Source: JAAXHH01 sp965225915 (GTDB lineage Bacteria; JAAXHH01). From it: a stretch of 64,000 nt of DNA. How positions within the stretch are numbered: position 1 is the first letter of the stretch; each line of letters starts with the position of its first letter. The translations under genes were made by a program, and so were the position numbers. This document shows, piece after piece, positions 23,434-32,527 of this stretch. Under the pieces are notes generated by a model. The model was not told where the DNA came from and did not search any database. It saw only the letters and a program-made list of their open reading frames with translations. The DNA lies in assembly GCA_965225915.1 (NCBI GenBank), contig OZ245326.1, positions 1,860,001-1,924,000 of the forward strand, read 5' to 3'.

Positions 23434-24927
23434 CTAAAACGCCGGCCGGTCCACGTCTTCGGCCTGCGGTCCCTGCAGGTTGGCGTTGTCTTCGGTGGGC
23501 CAGCGCACGGGGTACCGGGAGGAACGGTCCCGCTTGTAACCGGCGTGCCAGTAGTTGCTGGCCGCCAGCCACTCCAGGAGATGCTCCTTCATCGCGGCCT
23601 TGATCCCCGCGAAGTCGTCGTCGGACCAGCGGTTCCACAGTTCCCCCGGGTCGGATTCCAGATCGTACAGTTCCCCCTCGTCCTGGCCGATGTAGTAGAC
23701 CATCTTGTGAGTCTTACCGCGCATCATGATCTGGTAGTTGTCCTCGCAGAAAACATAATCCCGCGGAACGATCGGTCCGTGCGGGTCGGAGTAAGGCATA
23801 AGGGAACGCCCTTCCAGGTAGGTGGGGACCTGTACCCCCGCCGCCTCGAGTATGGTGGGTCCGAGGTCCATGAGAGAGACGAGGTCGCTTACGTGGTCTC
23901 CCCGGCGCAGGCGGTCCGGGTAGCGTATGATGAGCGGAATATGGGTGATCGTATCATACATCAGCCACTTGTAGGCCATGCCGTGGTCGCCCAGGTTCTC
24001 GCCGTGGTCCGAGCAGAAGATGACCAGGGTGTTTTCCAGGTAGCCCCGATCTTCCAGGGCGTCCAGGATTTCCCCCATCTTTTCGTCCACCGTGGTTACC
24101 TTCGCGTAGTAGTGGCGGCGCATGTGATCGATGCGGTCGTCGTTCGCCAGGTACATGTTGATGCCTGATTCGTGGCGGGCCGTGGAGAACATCTTCTTCA
24201 GCGCTTCGTGCTGCCGCGGTTTTTCCGCAAGCTCGTTCTCTCGAGTCACGGGAGGTGGTATGGAAACGCCGTCATACAGGCTCAAGTGGCGCGGGAGCGG
24301 ATCCCAGGGTTCGTGGGGACCTGTAAAACCGATTTCGAGGAAGAAGGGCTTAACGCCGCGGTGGCTGCGGATCCAGTTGAGTGCCGAATCGCCGATGAAG
24401 ACGTCGCTGTGGAATCGCTCCTCCTCGTGCCACGGTGCGCCCTGCAGCCTGTTCCACCAGCCGGGGTCTGTCTTGTGGCGGTCGTTGGGCCGTTCCACGC
24501 CGTAAAAGGTCATGTAGCGGCCCCAGTCGTCGTCCGCGCCGCCGCTGGCCAGGTTCATGTTGGTCGGGTTTTCGACGACGACCCGTTCGTGAAAGCCGCC
24601 GGGAACGTCCCTGGGCATGAAATGCATTTTGCCTATGCTGGCGCACCAGTAGCCGTTTTCCGCAAGGTCATGCACCCAGTTGCGGTGATGTCCCCACGGC
24701 TGGAAACTGTAGACGCCCGTGTTATGGGGGTACATTCCGGTGAAGATGGCGGCCCGGGACGCCACGCAGGTGGCGCCCGGACAATAGGCCTGCCGGTAGG
24801 AAACTCCTTCCCGGACCAGCCTGTCGTGGGCCGGGGTGGTCATGTGGGGGTTGTCCCAGGCGCGGATCGTATCGATCCTCTGCTGGTCGGTCATGATGAG
24901 GATGATGTTGGGAGGATTCGCGGGCAT
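23434..24927 (-). CDS. Sulfatase family protein
   Basis: A 497-aa sulfatase-fold hydrolase. MTDQQR (Asp14) is the first metal ligand motif, CVASRAAIFTG (Cys54, Arg58) holds the cysteine normally converted to formylglycine, SIGKMHF (Lys100) follows, and SDHGENLGDHG carries later metal ligands. The core motif is CxASR instead of the standard CxPSR, a substitution at a position recognised by the formylglycine-generating enzyme. No signal peptide is visible, so a cytoplasmic location is suggested, though many such proteins are exported. No formylglycine-generating enzyme gene is in the window. The gene stands alone, convergent with the third TPR/GWxTD gene. The likely substrates are sulfated sugars, but specificity cannot be told. 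Confidence 0.9.
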   Translation of the reverse strand: MPANPPNIILIMTDQQRIDTIRAWDNPHMTTPAHDRLVREGVSYRQAYCPGATCVASRAAIFTGMYPHNTGVYSFQPWGHHRNWVHDLAENGYWCASIGKMHFMPRDVPGGFHERVVVENPTNMNLASGGADDDWGRYMTFYGVERPNDRHKTDPGWWNRLQGAPWHEEERFHSDVFIGDSALNWIRSHRGVKPFFLEIGFTGPHEPWDPLPRHLSLYDGVSIPPPVTRENELAEKPRQHEALKKMFSTARHESGINMYLANDDRIDHMRRHYYAKVTTVDEKMGEILDALEDRGYLENTLVIFCSDHGENLGDHGMAYKWLMYDTITHIPLIIRYPDRLRRGDHVSDLVSLMDLGPTILEAAGVQVPTYLEGRSLMPYSDPHGPIVPRDYVFCEDNYQIMMRGKTHKMVYYIGQDEGELYDLESDPGELWNRWSDDDFAGIKAAMKEHLLEWLAASNYWHAGYKRDRSSRYPVRWPTEDNANLQGPQAEDVDRPAF

Positions 24928-25002
24928 CCGTCGACTCCTGGGTGGGGTGAAAGAGGATAACGGTACCTTTGTCTGGTGATCGAAAGGGCGATCCGGTCGA
25001 TG

Positions 25003-26343
25003 CTACGCTACCCGGTCCTCCATCGTGCCGGCACCGCCTTCTTCGGACTGGGGGTACAGGCGGCTGACCACCGCCTTGATGATCCGCTGACCCTCGACCT
25101 CGCGTACCACGATCCGGAGATACCGGAACGACACGTCCTCTCCGGGTTCGGGTACCCGGCCGAGTTCGTTGAAAATCAGACCGCCGAGGGTTTCGAATCC
25201 GTCCGGCGTGATATCCAGATCGAGGATGTCGTTCAACGTATCGATATTGAGCCTGGCGTGGACGAGGAACGATCCATCGGGTAGCGACTCGTACAACGGG
25301 TCCTCGTCGTCGTATTCATCCTGTATTTCGCCCACGATTTCCTCAAGCAGGTCTTCCAGGGTCACCAGGCCCGCAGTGGTCCCGTGTTCGTCCACGACTA
25401 TAGCCAGGTGGATCTTTTCCCGCTGGAACTCCTTTAGCAGTTCGGCGGCTTTCTTGGTCTCCGGCACGACGTAGGGCGGACGAAGCAAGTCTTCCAGGTT
25501 CTTCTCCCCTTCAGGGTTCTCGCTCAACTGAAGCAGATCCTTGGCATAGACCACGCCCATGATATTGTCAATGGAATCGCCGTAAATCGGAATCCGGGAA
25601 TGTCCCATCTCGCGGATGAGCTCTAGCAGCTCCGGTATGGGACGGGACTTTTCCGCGCACACCATGTCGACCCGCGGCACCATCACCTCGCGAACACTGG
25701 TGTCGCGCATTTCGATAATGCTGCTGATCATCTCCTTGTCGTCGGGCTCCAATTCGTGGGTTTCTTCCAGTTCAAGCACCCGGTGCAATTCGTCGTCGAG
25801 CCAGTATGGATTACGTCCGCTGCTGAAGAGTCCAGCGTGCGCCATCCGCCGGTTCAGTACGAGCAGCGGTGCGATCATTGGCCAGAACAACCAGTAACTG
25901 ATGAGCACCAGTACGGCGGAAACACGAACAGTCAGGTCGGAGTATCGCGACACGAGGAGTCTCGGCAGCCATTCGATAAGCACCAGCAACAGCCCTATGG
26001 CGAACAGTCCCGACAACGTCAGCGTCAGTGTCGAGCCGAACGAGTCGGTAAGCTGAGGTGTCAGGACCAGGGCTACCACGGAAATCACGACGCCGGCCGT
26101 GGTTGTGGTTTTTCCGATCAGAAGGGTGGTGAACAGGCGTTCCTGATTGTCCAGCCAGCGGGTAACGCGGCTGGACTGTCCGCCTTCGTGGGCGGCCTTG
26201 AGTTCCTGTAGCGTGGTTTTATGCAGGCTGGAAAACGCGGATTCCGCGCCGGTGAGCAGCATGGCGTAGATCGTACATACAGTAAGGACTAACCATTCGA
26301 CCAATAGGGGAATGTCGTCATCCACAACACTTTTCTCCCACAT
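25003..26343 (-). CDS. CNNM/CorC-family membrane protein (hemolysin-like)
   Basis: A 446-aa protein with an N-terminal DUF21 membrane domain (about 10-170, with several hydrophobic helices such as GVVISVVALVLT and SGLFAIGLLLVLIEWL), a pair of CBS domains (about 215-345; MVPRVDMVCAEK, IPIYGDSIDNIMGVVYAKDL, IVVDEHGTTAGLVTLEDLLE) and a C-terminal CorC/HlyC domain (LVHARLNIDTLNDIL, ETLGGLIFNELGRVPEPGE). Family members are implicated in magnesium or cobalt transport and resistance. Its start overlaps ybeY by 26 bp, in the common order phoH-ybeY-corC. Confidence 0.93.
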   Translation of the reverse strand: MWEKSVVDDDIPLLVEWLVLTVCTIYAMLLTGAESAFSSLHKTTLQELKAAHEGGQSSRVTRWLDNQERLFTTLLIGKTTTTAGVVISVVALVLTPQLTDSFGSTLTLTLSGLFAIGLLLVLIEWLPRLLVSRYSDLTVRVSAVLVLISYWLFWPMIAPLLVLNRRMAHAGLFSSGRNPYWLDDELHRVLELEETHELEPDDKEMISSIIEMRDTSVREVMVPRVDMVCAEKSRPIPELLELIREMGHSRIPIYGDSIDNIMGVVYAKDLLQLSENPEGEKNLEDLLRPPYVVPETKKAAELLKEFQREKIHLAIVVDEHGTTAGLVTLEDLLEEIVGEIQDEYDDEDPLYESLPDGSFLVHARLNIDTLNDILDLDITPDGFETLGGLIFNELGRVPEPGEDVSFRYLRIVVREVEGQRIIKAVVSRLYPQSEEGGAGTMEDRVA

Positions 26344-26788
26344 GACCCTCCGGAATCCCGCTGGTGTCAGCCGCCGCCGAATAGACCCTTTCTTTCTCCC
26401 GCATCACTTTGCGCTCCGAAGTGTTGTGGTGGTCATATCCCAGCAAGTGCAGACACCCATGAACCACGAGCCGATGCAACTCGTCGTCCAGGGACACATG
26501 ATAACGGTCGGCCTGGTCCCGTGCCCGGTCGACGGAAATGTACACGTCGCCCAGTGCTTCCCGGCCGGGCCCGGTACCGTCGTCCAGGTTGAACGACAGC
26601 ACGTCCGTCGCGCGATCCAGTTGGCGATACTTGTGATTCAACTGCCGGATATAGGGGTCATCGACCAGTACCACGGTCACGGCCGCATGGTCTCGGCCTT
26701 CGCCCCGAAGTACCCGGCAAACAGCACTGCAAAGCGCCTCGCGCGGTATATTGAGCGCGGGCAGGGTCGTTTCGATATCAATATTCAA
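26318..26788 (-). CDS. ybeY: Endoribonuclease YbeY
   Basis: A 156-aa zinc-dependent RNase that helps mature the 3' end of 16S rRNA and takes part in ribosome quality control. The family motif HGCLHLLGYDH supplies the three zinc ligands (His110, His114, His120), and the preceding RATDVLSFNLDD is also characteristic. Length is normal. It follows phoH by 17 bp and overlaps the corC-like gene by 26 bp. Confidence 0.96.
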   Translation of the reverse strand: MNIDIETTLPALNIPREALCSAVCRVLRGEGRDHAAVTVVLVDDPYIRQLNHKYRQLDRATDVLSFNLDDGTGPGREALGDVYISVDRARDQADRYHVSLDDELHRLVVHGCLHLLGYDHHNTSERKVMREKERVYSAAADTSGIPEGHVGEKCCG

Positions 26789-26805
26789 GGTGAAAGCGGG
26801 TAGTA

Positions 26806-27819
26806 TTACGGATTCTCATGCCGTTCATAGGCCTTGATGATGTCCTGAACGAGCCGGTGCCTGACCACGTCCGTCTCCGTCAGGTACACGAAGGCGATGC
26901 CGCGAATGTCCGCCAGGACCTCCTGCACGTGTACCAGTCCGGAAACCTTGTCCTCGGGCAGATCGATCTGGGTGATATCGCCGGTAATGATCGCCTTGGA
27001 GTTCGCGCCCAGGCGGGTCAGGAACATCTTCATCTGCGCTTTCGTCGTGTTCTGGGCTTCGTCGAGGATCACGAAGGCGTTGTTCAGCGTACGGCCGCGC
27101 ATGTACGCCATGGCGATGATCTCAATGGTCCCGTCTTCGACGAGGCTCTCGGCCTTGTGGTTTGGGATCATGTCGTGCAGCGCGTCGTAGAGCGGCTTAA
27201 GATACGGGTCGACTTTCTCGCGCGGATCACCGGGGAGAAACCCGAGACTCTCGCCCGCTTCCACGGCGGGCCGGGCCAATACGATCCGGTCGACCTCTCC
27301 CTTGCGAAGAGCCGAGATGGCCATGGCGACGGCCAGGTAGGTCTTTCCCGTACCGGCGGGCCCGATGGAGAAAACGATATCGCATTTCTGAACCTGCTCC
27401 ACGTACTTCTGCTGGTTCGGACTCCGCGCGCGAATCCGCTCCCTCCGGGAAAGTACATCCAGCGTTTCCCCGGCGAAGGCACCGGTTTCTTCGCCGTTTT
27501 TCTTTTCGGACCGCGTTGCCCGTATGATATCGTCTACTTCGCGCGCCTGGCCCTGTTGGACAGACCGTATCATTTCGCGCAGCACGCTGGTGATCTGCCT
27601 TACCTCTTCCGCTTTGCCCGTTATCACGACTTCCTCGCCCCGGGCGGTGATTTTTGCGTCGAATTCACTTTCGATGGCGCGCAGTCTGGAATCGTACTGG
27701 CCATAGAGCGCGAGGGGATCGATGCCCTTGGCCGATAACCGATGCGTAACCGTGTTTTTCAATGATGGCATGGATTGGCAGGTTAGTCGTACTCGGAGCG
27801 AATGGATCGCATCTTCCAT
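26806..27819 (-). CDS. phoH: PhoH-family ATPase
   Basis: A 337-aa PhoH/YbeZ-type ATPase. Walker A is IGPAGTGKTYLA (residues 152-163) and Walker B is FVILDEAQN; the N-terminal part has a KH-like segment (ESEFDAKITARGEEVVITGK). It probably works with YbeY in RNA processing, as the fixed gene order suggests. An alternative start at 27771 (MPSLKNTV) gives a more usual N-terminus; neither start has an obvious ribosome binding site. A promoter is found at 27873-27900. Confidence 0.93.
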   Translation of the reverse strand: MEDAIHSLRVRLTCQSMPSLKNTVTHRLSAKGIDPLALYGQYDSRLRAIESEFDAKITARGEEVVITGKAEEVRQITSVLREMIRSVQQGQAREVDDIIRATRSEKKNGEETGAFAGETLDVLSRRERIRARSPNQQKYVEQVQKCDIVFSIGPAGTGKTYLAVAMAISALRKGEVDRIVLARPAVEAGESLGFLPGDPREKVDPYLKPLYDALHDMIPNHKAESLVEDGTIEIIAMAYMRGRTLNNAFVILDEAQNTTKAQMKMFLTRLGANSKAIITGDITQIDLPEDKVSGLVHVQEVLADIRGIAFVYLTETDVVRHRLVQDIIKAYERHENP

Positions 27820-27872
27820 TCGCAGGAAACAGGCGACTCAGCCTGTATGCACCGTATTTCCCGTACGTCAAA

Positions 27873-27900
27873 ATTAAAGAAAACAAACGTTGCTTGTCAA
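27873..27900 (-). promoter_or_regulatory. Promoter of phoH-ybeY-corC
   Basis: Minus-strand TTGACA (27895-27900), 16-bp spacer and TTTAAT (27873-27878). Transcription would start near 27866, 47 bp before the longer phoH start. Confidence 0.5.
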
Positions 27901-27968
27901 GTAGATTCCAACGGTTGCCCAGCAGTAATCCGCCTCGAACCGGGGGGTATCTTAAGGAGACACAGGGA

Positions 27969-28505
27969 CTAGTCAGCGTACCGTGCAGGGCCAAGGGTAC
28001 CGAGCAGTGCGTCGAAATCCGCCTTGATCGTGTGGATACGACGCTTAACGTCCCCGGCGGATGACCGAATCCGGTCCGCCGCATGACGGTCGATCAACCC
28101 ATCGTCGCATGCCTGCCGCAGTTCCTCCTCGTCCAGCACGCGGCAATCGCCGTCCGGAAAGAACCACAGGTCCAGCAACTGGTCGTCGTATTCGACGCCG
28201 TCCGGTCCGATCAATACCCGGTCACAGAGGTGTACGTAATGCCCGACAAGACCTCCGTCAGGCCCGATCATCTTCCAGAGGATGTATTGCAGCCCTTCCT
28301 CGTAGTACGCCAGGGTCAGCGTGCCCGGAGGTATACGGATGTCCCCCTGACAATACTCCCGGGAGGATCTGTAGGAGATGACCATGCGGCTGCTCCCGCG
28401 GTAGAGCAGGCTGCACGAGAACGACTGGTCGGGCTTGTTGAGGTTATGCTTGATTTCCGTGACGGTACCGGCCATGGAAGGATTACGCGATCCCTTCGAG
28501 GACAT
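27969..28505 (-). CDS. DUF402-domain protein
   Basis: A 178-aa cytoplasmic protein with the DUF402 pattern: YILWKMIGPDGGLVGHYVHL, YDDQLLDLWFFPDGDCRVLD and EEELRQACDDGLID. Characterised DUF402 proteins include nucleoside tri-/diphosphate phosphatases and the FAU-1 RNA-binding protein; the acidic residues in the DLxLD-PDG-LDEEEL region are the likely metal ligands. Its start overlaps the end of the thioredoxin-like gene by 23 bp, so they are probably coupled. The exact substrate is unknown. Confidence 0.8.
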   Translation of the reverse strand: MSSKGSRNPSMAGTVTEIKHNLNKPDQSFSCSLLYRGSSRMVISYRSSREYCQGDIRIPPGTLTLAYYEEGLQYILWKMIGPDGGLVGHYVHLCDRVLIGPDGVEYDDQLLDLWFFPDGDCRVLDEEELRQACDDGLIDRHAADRIRSSAGDVKRRIHTIKADFDALLGTLGPARYAD

Positions 28506-29010
28506 CCCGTATTTCCGTTACAAGGGGACCGTTTCCGTGTTGAACATACCAGGAGCGGAGACGCGGGTAGATGTCTTCCATGGGAATCTTGCCCTTGTTG
28601 TCCCGCATGATCGACTGACAGTTCTCCGGGCGTGGTCCCCACCGGGCCACCTCGTTCAGACTTGTGTCCATAAAAACCAGGTAGGGAATAGCCTTGGAAC
28701 CGTCCGTGAGATACCGGTCCATGATATCGAGATTCTCGTCCCTGCGGAAGATCCGGAACTCGATGGATGGACTGCGCTCCAGCATGCGGACGATGGGAGG
28801 AAGACTCTGCACCACGTCGCCGCACCAGTCCTCCGCGAGGATGAGCACCTTCAAGGGGGTGGTGATGGAGGCGAAGAAACCGGCGTGCTCAGGATCCAGG
28901 GTCATCTTTTCGTAGTTCTCATTGAACCTCTCCAGATTCTTCTCGCTGTTCTGCATGTAGTCTTCCCAGAGGAATCCCGAGGCGAATCGATCTTCGGAAA
29001 CAACGGACAT
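28483..29010 (-). CDS. Thioredoxin-family protein with a single active-site cysteine
   Basis: A 175-aa cytoplasmic protein. The start at 29010 is supported by CTGGAG upstream; the longer open frame overlaps the nitroreductase gene and is not real. The thioredoxin-like core has LILAEDWCGDVVQSLPPI with Cys63 and no second cysteine, and a cis-proline in KAIPYLVFMD. This is the pattern of the Thioredoxin_9/bacillithiol-redoxin-like group, where a single cysteine can act with a low-molecular-weight thiol. It lies between the nitroreductase (50 bp upstream) and the DUF402 gene. Confidence 0.82.
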   Translation of the reverse strand: MSVVSEDRFASGFLWEDYMQNSEKNLERFNENYEKMTLDPEHAGFFASITTPLKVLILAEDWCGDVVQSLPPIVRMLERSPSIEFRIFRRDENLDIMDRYLTDGSKAIPYLVFMDTSLNEVARWGPRPENCQSIMRDNKGKIPMEDIYPRLRSWYVQHGNGPLVTEIRDVLEGIA

Positions 29011-29060
29011 GGCGGCTCCAGACTGTATCTTGGTTGAATTGAACGGATTTTTCAAATTGA

Positions 29061-29627
29061 TCAGACGAACCATTCGGTTCGTTCGGCGGCGGGCACTCTT
29101 TTCTGGGCGGGGATCAGGGCAGGATAGCCGGCGTAGAGGAAGCCGACGAATTCTTCCACCCGGGAATCGACTTTGAGAAGATCCAGCGTCTCGGGATCCC
29201 GAATCAGGCCACCCGTGCTCCACTGCATGCCGATACCCAATTCCCAGGCGGCCAGCGCGATGTTGTGGATGGCGCAACAGGTGGCGGCGTAATCCTCTCT
29301 GGCTCGGAAGTCGTCCTCGTCCTTCTTGCAGACCACGCCTATGAGGACGGGTTTGGACATGATCTTGAAATACCCCTTCTCGGTGGCTTTCCGCAGGATG
29401 CCGGGATCGTCCGACCTGATTTTTCCCCTTTGAATCTTGCAGTATATGTTCGCCAGGGTCTCCTTGGTCTTCCCGGTGACGACCAGGAAACGCCAGGGTT
29501 CCGTCAGCTTGTGGTTCGGCGCCCACACGGCCGTTTCAAGCACTTGGGCGATCGTCTCCCGGGGGACCGGTTCCGTCTTGAATTCATAAATCGACCTTCT
29601 GTTTCGTATCGTATCGAGTACGGACAT
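29061..29627 (-). CDS. Nitroreductase-family FMN oxidoreductase
   Basis: A 188-aa flavoprotein of the nitroreductase superfamily (YdjA-like length). The N-terminal RNRRSIYEFKTEPVP binds the FMN phosphate, WAPNHKLTEPWRFLVVTG is typical of the substrate face, and the C-terminal FLYAGYP closes the FMN site. These enzymes use NAD(P)H to reduce quinones, nitro compounds or other electrophiles; the physiological substrate is unknown. It is followed by the thioredoxin-like gene, which would fit a small redox group. Confidence 0.9.
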   Translation of the reverse strand: MSVLDTIRNRRSIYEFKTEPVPRETIAQVLETAVWAPNHKLTEPWRFLVVTGKTKETLANIYCKIQRGKIRSDDPGILRKATEKGYFKIMSKPVLIGVVCKKDEDDFRAREDYAATCCAIHNIALAAWELGIGMQWSTGGLIRDPETLDLLKVDSRVEEFVGFLYAGYPALIPAQKRVPAAERTEWFV

Positions 29628-29741
29628 GTGATTTCTTGTTTAATGCCGCGCGCTTTTCCTGTTGAACACGGGGCCGGTCATATGCTTTCCGGGCCGCGTT
29701 TGTAGAACGAAGGGAGCCGGGAGAAACCGGAAGGCGTCCCG

Positions 29742-29921
29742 CTATTCCGATACGGACTCCACCTGGATCAGTTTCCCATCCTGCGGCACAGCCGCGCCGC
29801 CCTGGGTACAGGACGAACATCCCTTGTGGTCCCGGGATGTGAACTGCCGCACGAAGGTGCGCAGGACAATCGCGACTGCGGCTGCGACAACGATAAAAGT
29901 AATGAGTGTTTGCAGGTCCAT
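29742..29921 (-). CDS. FeoB-associated Cys-rich membrane protein
   Basis: A 59-aa protein too short for most predictors. It has one transmembrane helix (residues 5-22, TLITFIVVAAAVAIVLRT) and a GCSSC pair (Cys35, Cys38) in a short tail. Small proteins of this plan follow feoB in many genomes and are thought to assist ferrous iron transport, somewhat like FeoC. It starts 50 bp after the feoB stop in the same direction, which supports the call. Confidence 0.8.
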   Translation of the reverse strand: MDLQTLITFIVVAAAVAIVLRTFVRQFTSRDHKGCSSCTQGGAAVPQDGKLIQVESVSE

Positions 29922-29971
29922 GTTCACAAGATAACGGCGAAAAACGAAAATGCCAAGTGGTCCGAACGCGG

Positions 29972-32221
29972 TTACCCGTAACCCAGGAGCAATCCCCCTT
30001 GGTAGACGACAAAGGAACCGACATAGGCCAGGGCGGTCATGTACAGGACCATGACGATCGGCCACCTCCAGCTTTTCGTTTCGTGTTTCACGATGGCGAC
30101 CGTGGCCATGCACTGGCAGGCCAGGGCAAAGAACACCATGAGGGATACCGCGACCAGCGGTGTATACACCCGCTCGCCCGTTTCGGGATCCACCTCTCTT
30201 TGCAGGGCCGTCCTGAGATCGACCGAGGTCTCGTTGGCTTCCTCCACGTTGTAGATCGTAGCCATGGTACTGACCAGCACTTCCCGGGCGACGAAGGAGG
30301 TGACCAGGCCGATGCCCACTTTCCAGTCAAACCCGAGGGGTTCGATGGCCGGTTCGATCAGCTGGCCAAGCTGGCCGGCGTAACTCTGCTGTATACGCGA
30401 TCTGGACGACATCGAATCATAGTCATCGGGTTGCGGATACGAGGCCAGGAACCATAGGACAACCGATATGGCCAGGATGATCTGGCCCGCGTCCGTTACA
30501 AAGGCCTTGGCTCTTTCGAACATCTGCAGGAGTACCCACTTCAGAGAAGGCCTCCTGTAGGGCGGCAGTTCCATGACGAAGCTCGTGGAAACGGCGTCCT
30601 TCATGAAAAACCGCTTGAAAACCAGCGCGGCGCCTATCGCGGCGACGATACCCAGCAGGTACATGGATAACAACAAGAGGCCGGGCACCGAGAACACGCC
30701 GAATATGGAAGTCGCGGGAAAAAACGCGCCGATCAGAAGGATATACACGGGCAGGCGGGCGCTACAGCTCATCAGGGGTGCGATCATGATCGTGATGAGG
30801 CGGTCCTTCCAGTTCGAAATCCTGCGGGTCGCCATGATGCCCGGAATCGCGCATGCAAAGGACGAAAGCAGCGGCATGACCGAATGGCCGGACAGCCCCA
30901 TGCTTTTCATGGCACGGTCCATGAGAAAGGCGACGCGAGCCATGTAGCCGGTGTCCTCGAGCAGTGCGAGGAAAAAGAAGAGAAAGAGTATCTGCGGGAG
31001 AAAGACTAGAACGGCGCCTACGCCGGCAATGACGCCGTCCACGAGCAGGTTGCGCAGCAACCCTTCCGGCATGAACAGGTAAACGTAGGACCCCAGGGCG
31101 CCTATCCCGTCTTCGATGGCCGCCATTGGCGCTTCAGCCCAGGAGAAAATGGACTGAAAGACCAGTGCGAACAGGGCCAGTACGATGACAGGACCGGCCA
31201 CTCGGTGGGTGAACACGCGGTCCAGCCGGACGCTCAGGCTGGTCTCCGAATTCCGTTCTTCCTGGACGACCTTTGAATAGAGTTCGTCGATCTGGTCATA
31301 CCGCAATATCGTCTCCAGCATATGCCAGGGGACCTGCATCTGGTCCAATTGTCCTCGCGTCCGCTCTACGATGTGCTTCAGGTCGTCCTTGAAGGACTGG
31401 TCCTGGCGTCCCTCCATCCAAGTCTTAAGGGCCTGATCGCTCGAAGTCACGCGCAGTGCTTCCGAGGTCTGCGCAACCTCCTTCAGGTTCGTGTGTTCGC
31501 CGAACCAGGCCGCCGCGGGGGAGAGTGCTTCGTCGAGCAGACCGCCCAGCAGCCTGCGTCGCGGAAACCGTTCAGTGAACGAAATCTTGGCCGTTGACGA
31601 GGGCGTTCCGGGCGTTCCGGGCGGTCCGAATGGATCAGTCGTGGCCTCCCCCGACGAACCGGTACCGCGCGTGGAAGCGTCCACCAGGTCGAACATCATC
31701 TGGCGCAACTGGTCTATTCCAAGCTGCCGGGAAGCGACCACCGGTACGATCGGGACCTGCAGCTGATCGGAAAGCGCTTCCAGGTCGATGCGAACGCCTC
31801 TGCCGATGGCGTTGTCCATCATGTTCATGGCCACCGCGACCGGGATGCCCAGGTCGATGAGCTGGGTGACCAGGTAGAGATTCCTGTTTAGATTCGAGGC
31901 GTCCGCCACGACCAGTATGAGCTGGATGTTCAGGTTTTCGTCCGCTTCCCCGATCAACACATCGCGAGCGATGGATTCGTCGAGGGACTTGGGGATCAGG
32001 CTGTACATTCCCGGCAGGTCGTGGATACGGAGCTGATTCCCGTCAGGCCCCGTCACGGTGCCCGTCTTCTTCTCCACGGTCACGCCGGGGTAGTTGCCCG
32101 TTTTCTGCCGAAGCCCGGTCAATGAATTGAATACGGACGTCTTGCCGGTATTGGGATTACCGATGAGGAGTACGTCGTACACGGATTCCCGTACCGCGTA
32201 TGTATCGATTGTGTCAGTCAT
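29972..32221 (-). CDS. feoB: Ferrous iron transport protein B
   Basis: A 749-aa inner-membrane Fe(II) transporter with an N-terminal G domain. G1 is GNPNTGKTS (residues 21-29), G2 GNYPGVT (42-48), G3 DLPG (68-71) and G4 NMMD (133-136). A helical linker contains an unusual Gly/Pro-rich stretch (FGPPGTPGTP), followed by two membrane gates (GVGAVLVFLPQILFLFFFLA, FACAIPGIMATRRISNWKDR). It is followed by its Cys-rich partner. FeoA is not adjacent: an oppositely oriented SDR fragment and phyH gene lie between them, and no -35 element for feoB can be found in the remaining 46 bp of likely native upstream sequence. Confidence 0.96.
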   Translation of the reverse strand: MTDTIDTYAVRESVYDVLLIGNPNTGKTSVFNSLTGLRQKTGNYPGVTVEKKTGTVTGPDGNQLRIHDLPGMYSLIPKSLDESIARDVLIGEADENLNIQLILVVADASNLNRNLYLVTQLIDLGIPVAVAMNMMDNAIGRGVRIDLEALSDQLQVPIVPVVASRQLGIDQLRQMMFDLVDASTRGTGSSGEATTDPFGPPGTPGTPSSTAKISFTERFPRRRLLGGLLDEALSPAAAWFGEHTNLKEVAQTSEALRVTSSDQALKTWMEGRQDQSFKDDLKHIVERTRGQLDQMQVPWHMLETILRYDQIDELYSKVVQEERNSETSLSVRLDRVFTHRVAGPVIVLALFALVFQSIFSWAEAPMAAIEDGIGALGSYVYLFMPEGLLRNLLVDGVIAGVGAVLVFLPQILFLFFFLALLEDTGYMARVAFLMDRAMKSMGLSGHSVMPLLSSFACAIPGIMATRRISNWKDRLITIMIAPLMSCSARLPVYILLIGAFFPATSIFGVFSVPGLLLLSMYLLGIVAAIGAALVFKRFFMKDAVSTSFVMELPPYRRPSLKWVLLQMFERAKAFVTDAGQIILAISVVLWFLASYPQPDDYDSMSSRSRIQQSYAGQLGQLIEPAIEPLGFDWKVGIGLVTSFVAREVLVSTMATIYNVEEANETSVDLRTALQREVDPETGERVYTPLVAVSLMVFFALACQCMATVAIVKHETKSWRWPIVMVLYMTALAYVGSFVVYQGGLLLGYG

Positions 32222-32236
32222 GGTTCACCGTTGGAA

Positions 32237-32265
32237 TTGACAGCGGTTACCAGGAAATGTATATT
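32237..32265 (+). promoter_or_regulatory. Strong-looking promoter pointing into the SDR fragment and phyH
   Basis: TTGACA (32237-32242), 17-bp spacer and TATATT (32260-32265) on the plus strand. It lies 15 bp from the feoB start codon on the opposite strand and ends 3 bp before the first SDR-like codon, so it could drive phyH. Confidence 0.5.
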
Positions 32266-32267
32266 TA

Positions 32268-32516
32268 TTCTCGCACGACGGGCGCAAATACGACATCGCC
32301 TGCGGTCAGATCGACATTGGCAACACGGCGACCGATATGACGCAGCGGATGAACGATGGCGTGCCGCAGGCCGATGGTTCCAGGTTCGTCGAGCCGCGCT
32401 TTGACGTCGAACATGTTTCCCGCGCCGTAGTGCAAATGGCCGAGTTGCCGCTGGACACCAATGTGCTGTTTATGACCATCATAGCGACGAAAATGCCGTT
32501 TGTCGGGCGGGGTTAG
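32268..32516 (+). pseudogene. 3' fragment of a short-chain dehydrogenase/reductase gene
   Basis: Translation of this stretch gives 82 residues and a TAG stop that match the C-terminal end of an NAD(P)-dependent SDR oxidoreductase: YDIACGQIDIGNTATDM, GVPQADGS, FDVEHVSRAVVQMAELPLD and VLFMTIIATKMPFVGRG. There is no start codon or Rossmann-fold N-terminus; an in-frame stop lies at 32238-32240. The gene is therefore cut at its 5' end. It ends 11 bp before the phyH start, the spacing expected of a former SDR-phyH operon. The product is unlikely to be functional. Confidence 0.75.
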
Positions 32517-32527
32517 CAGCGACCACC

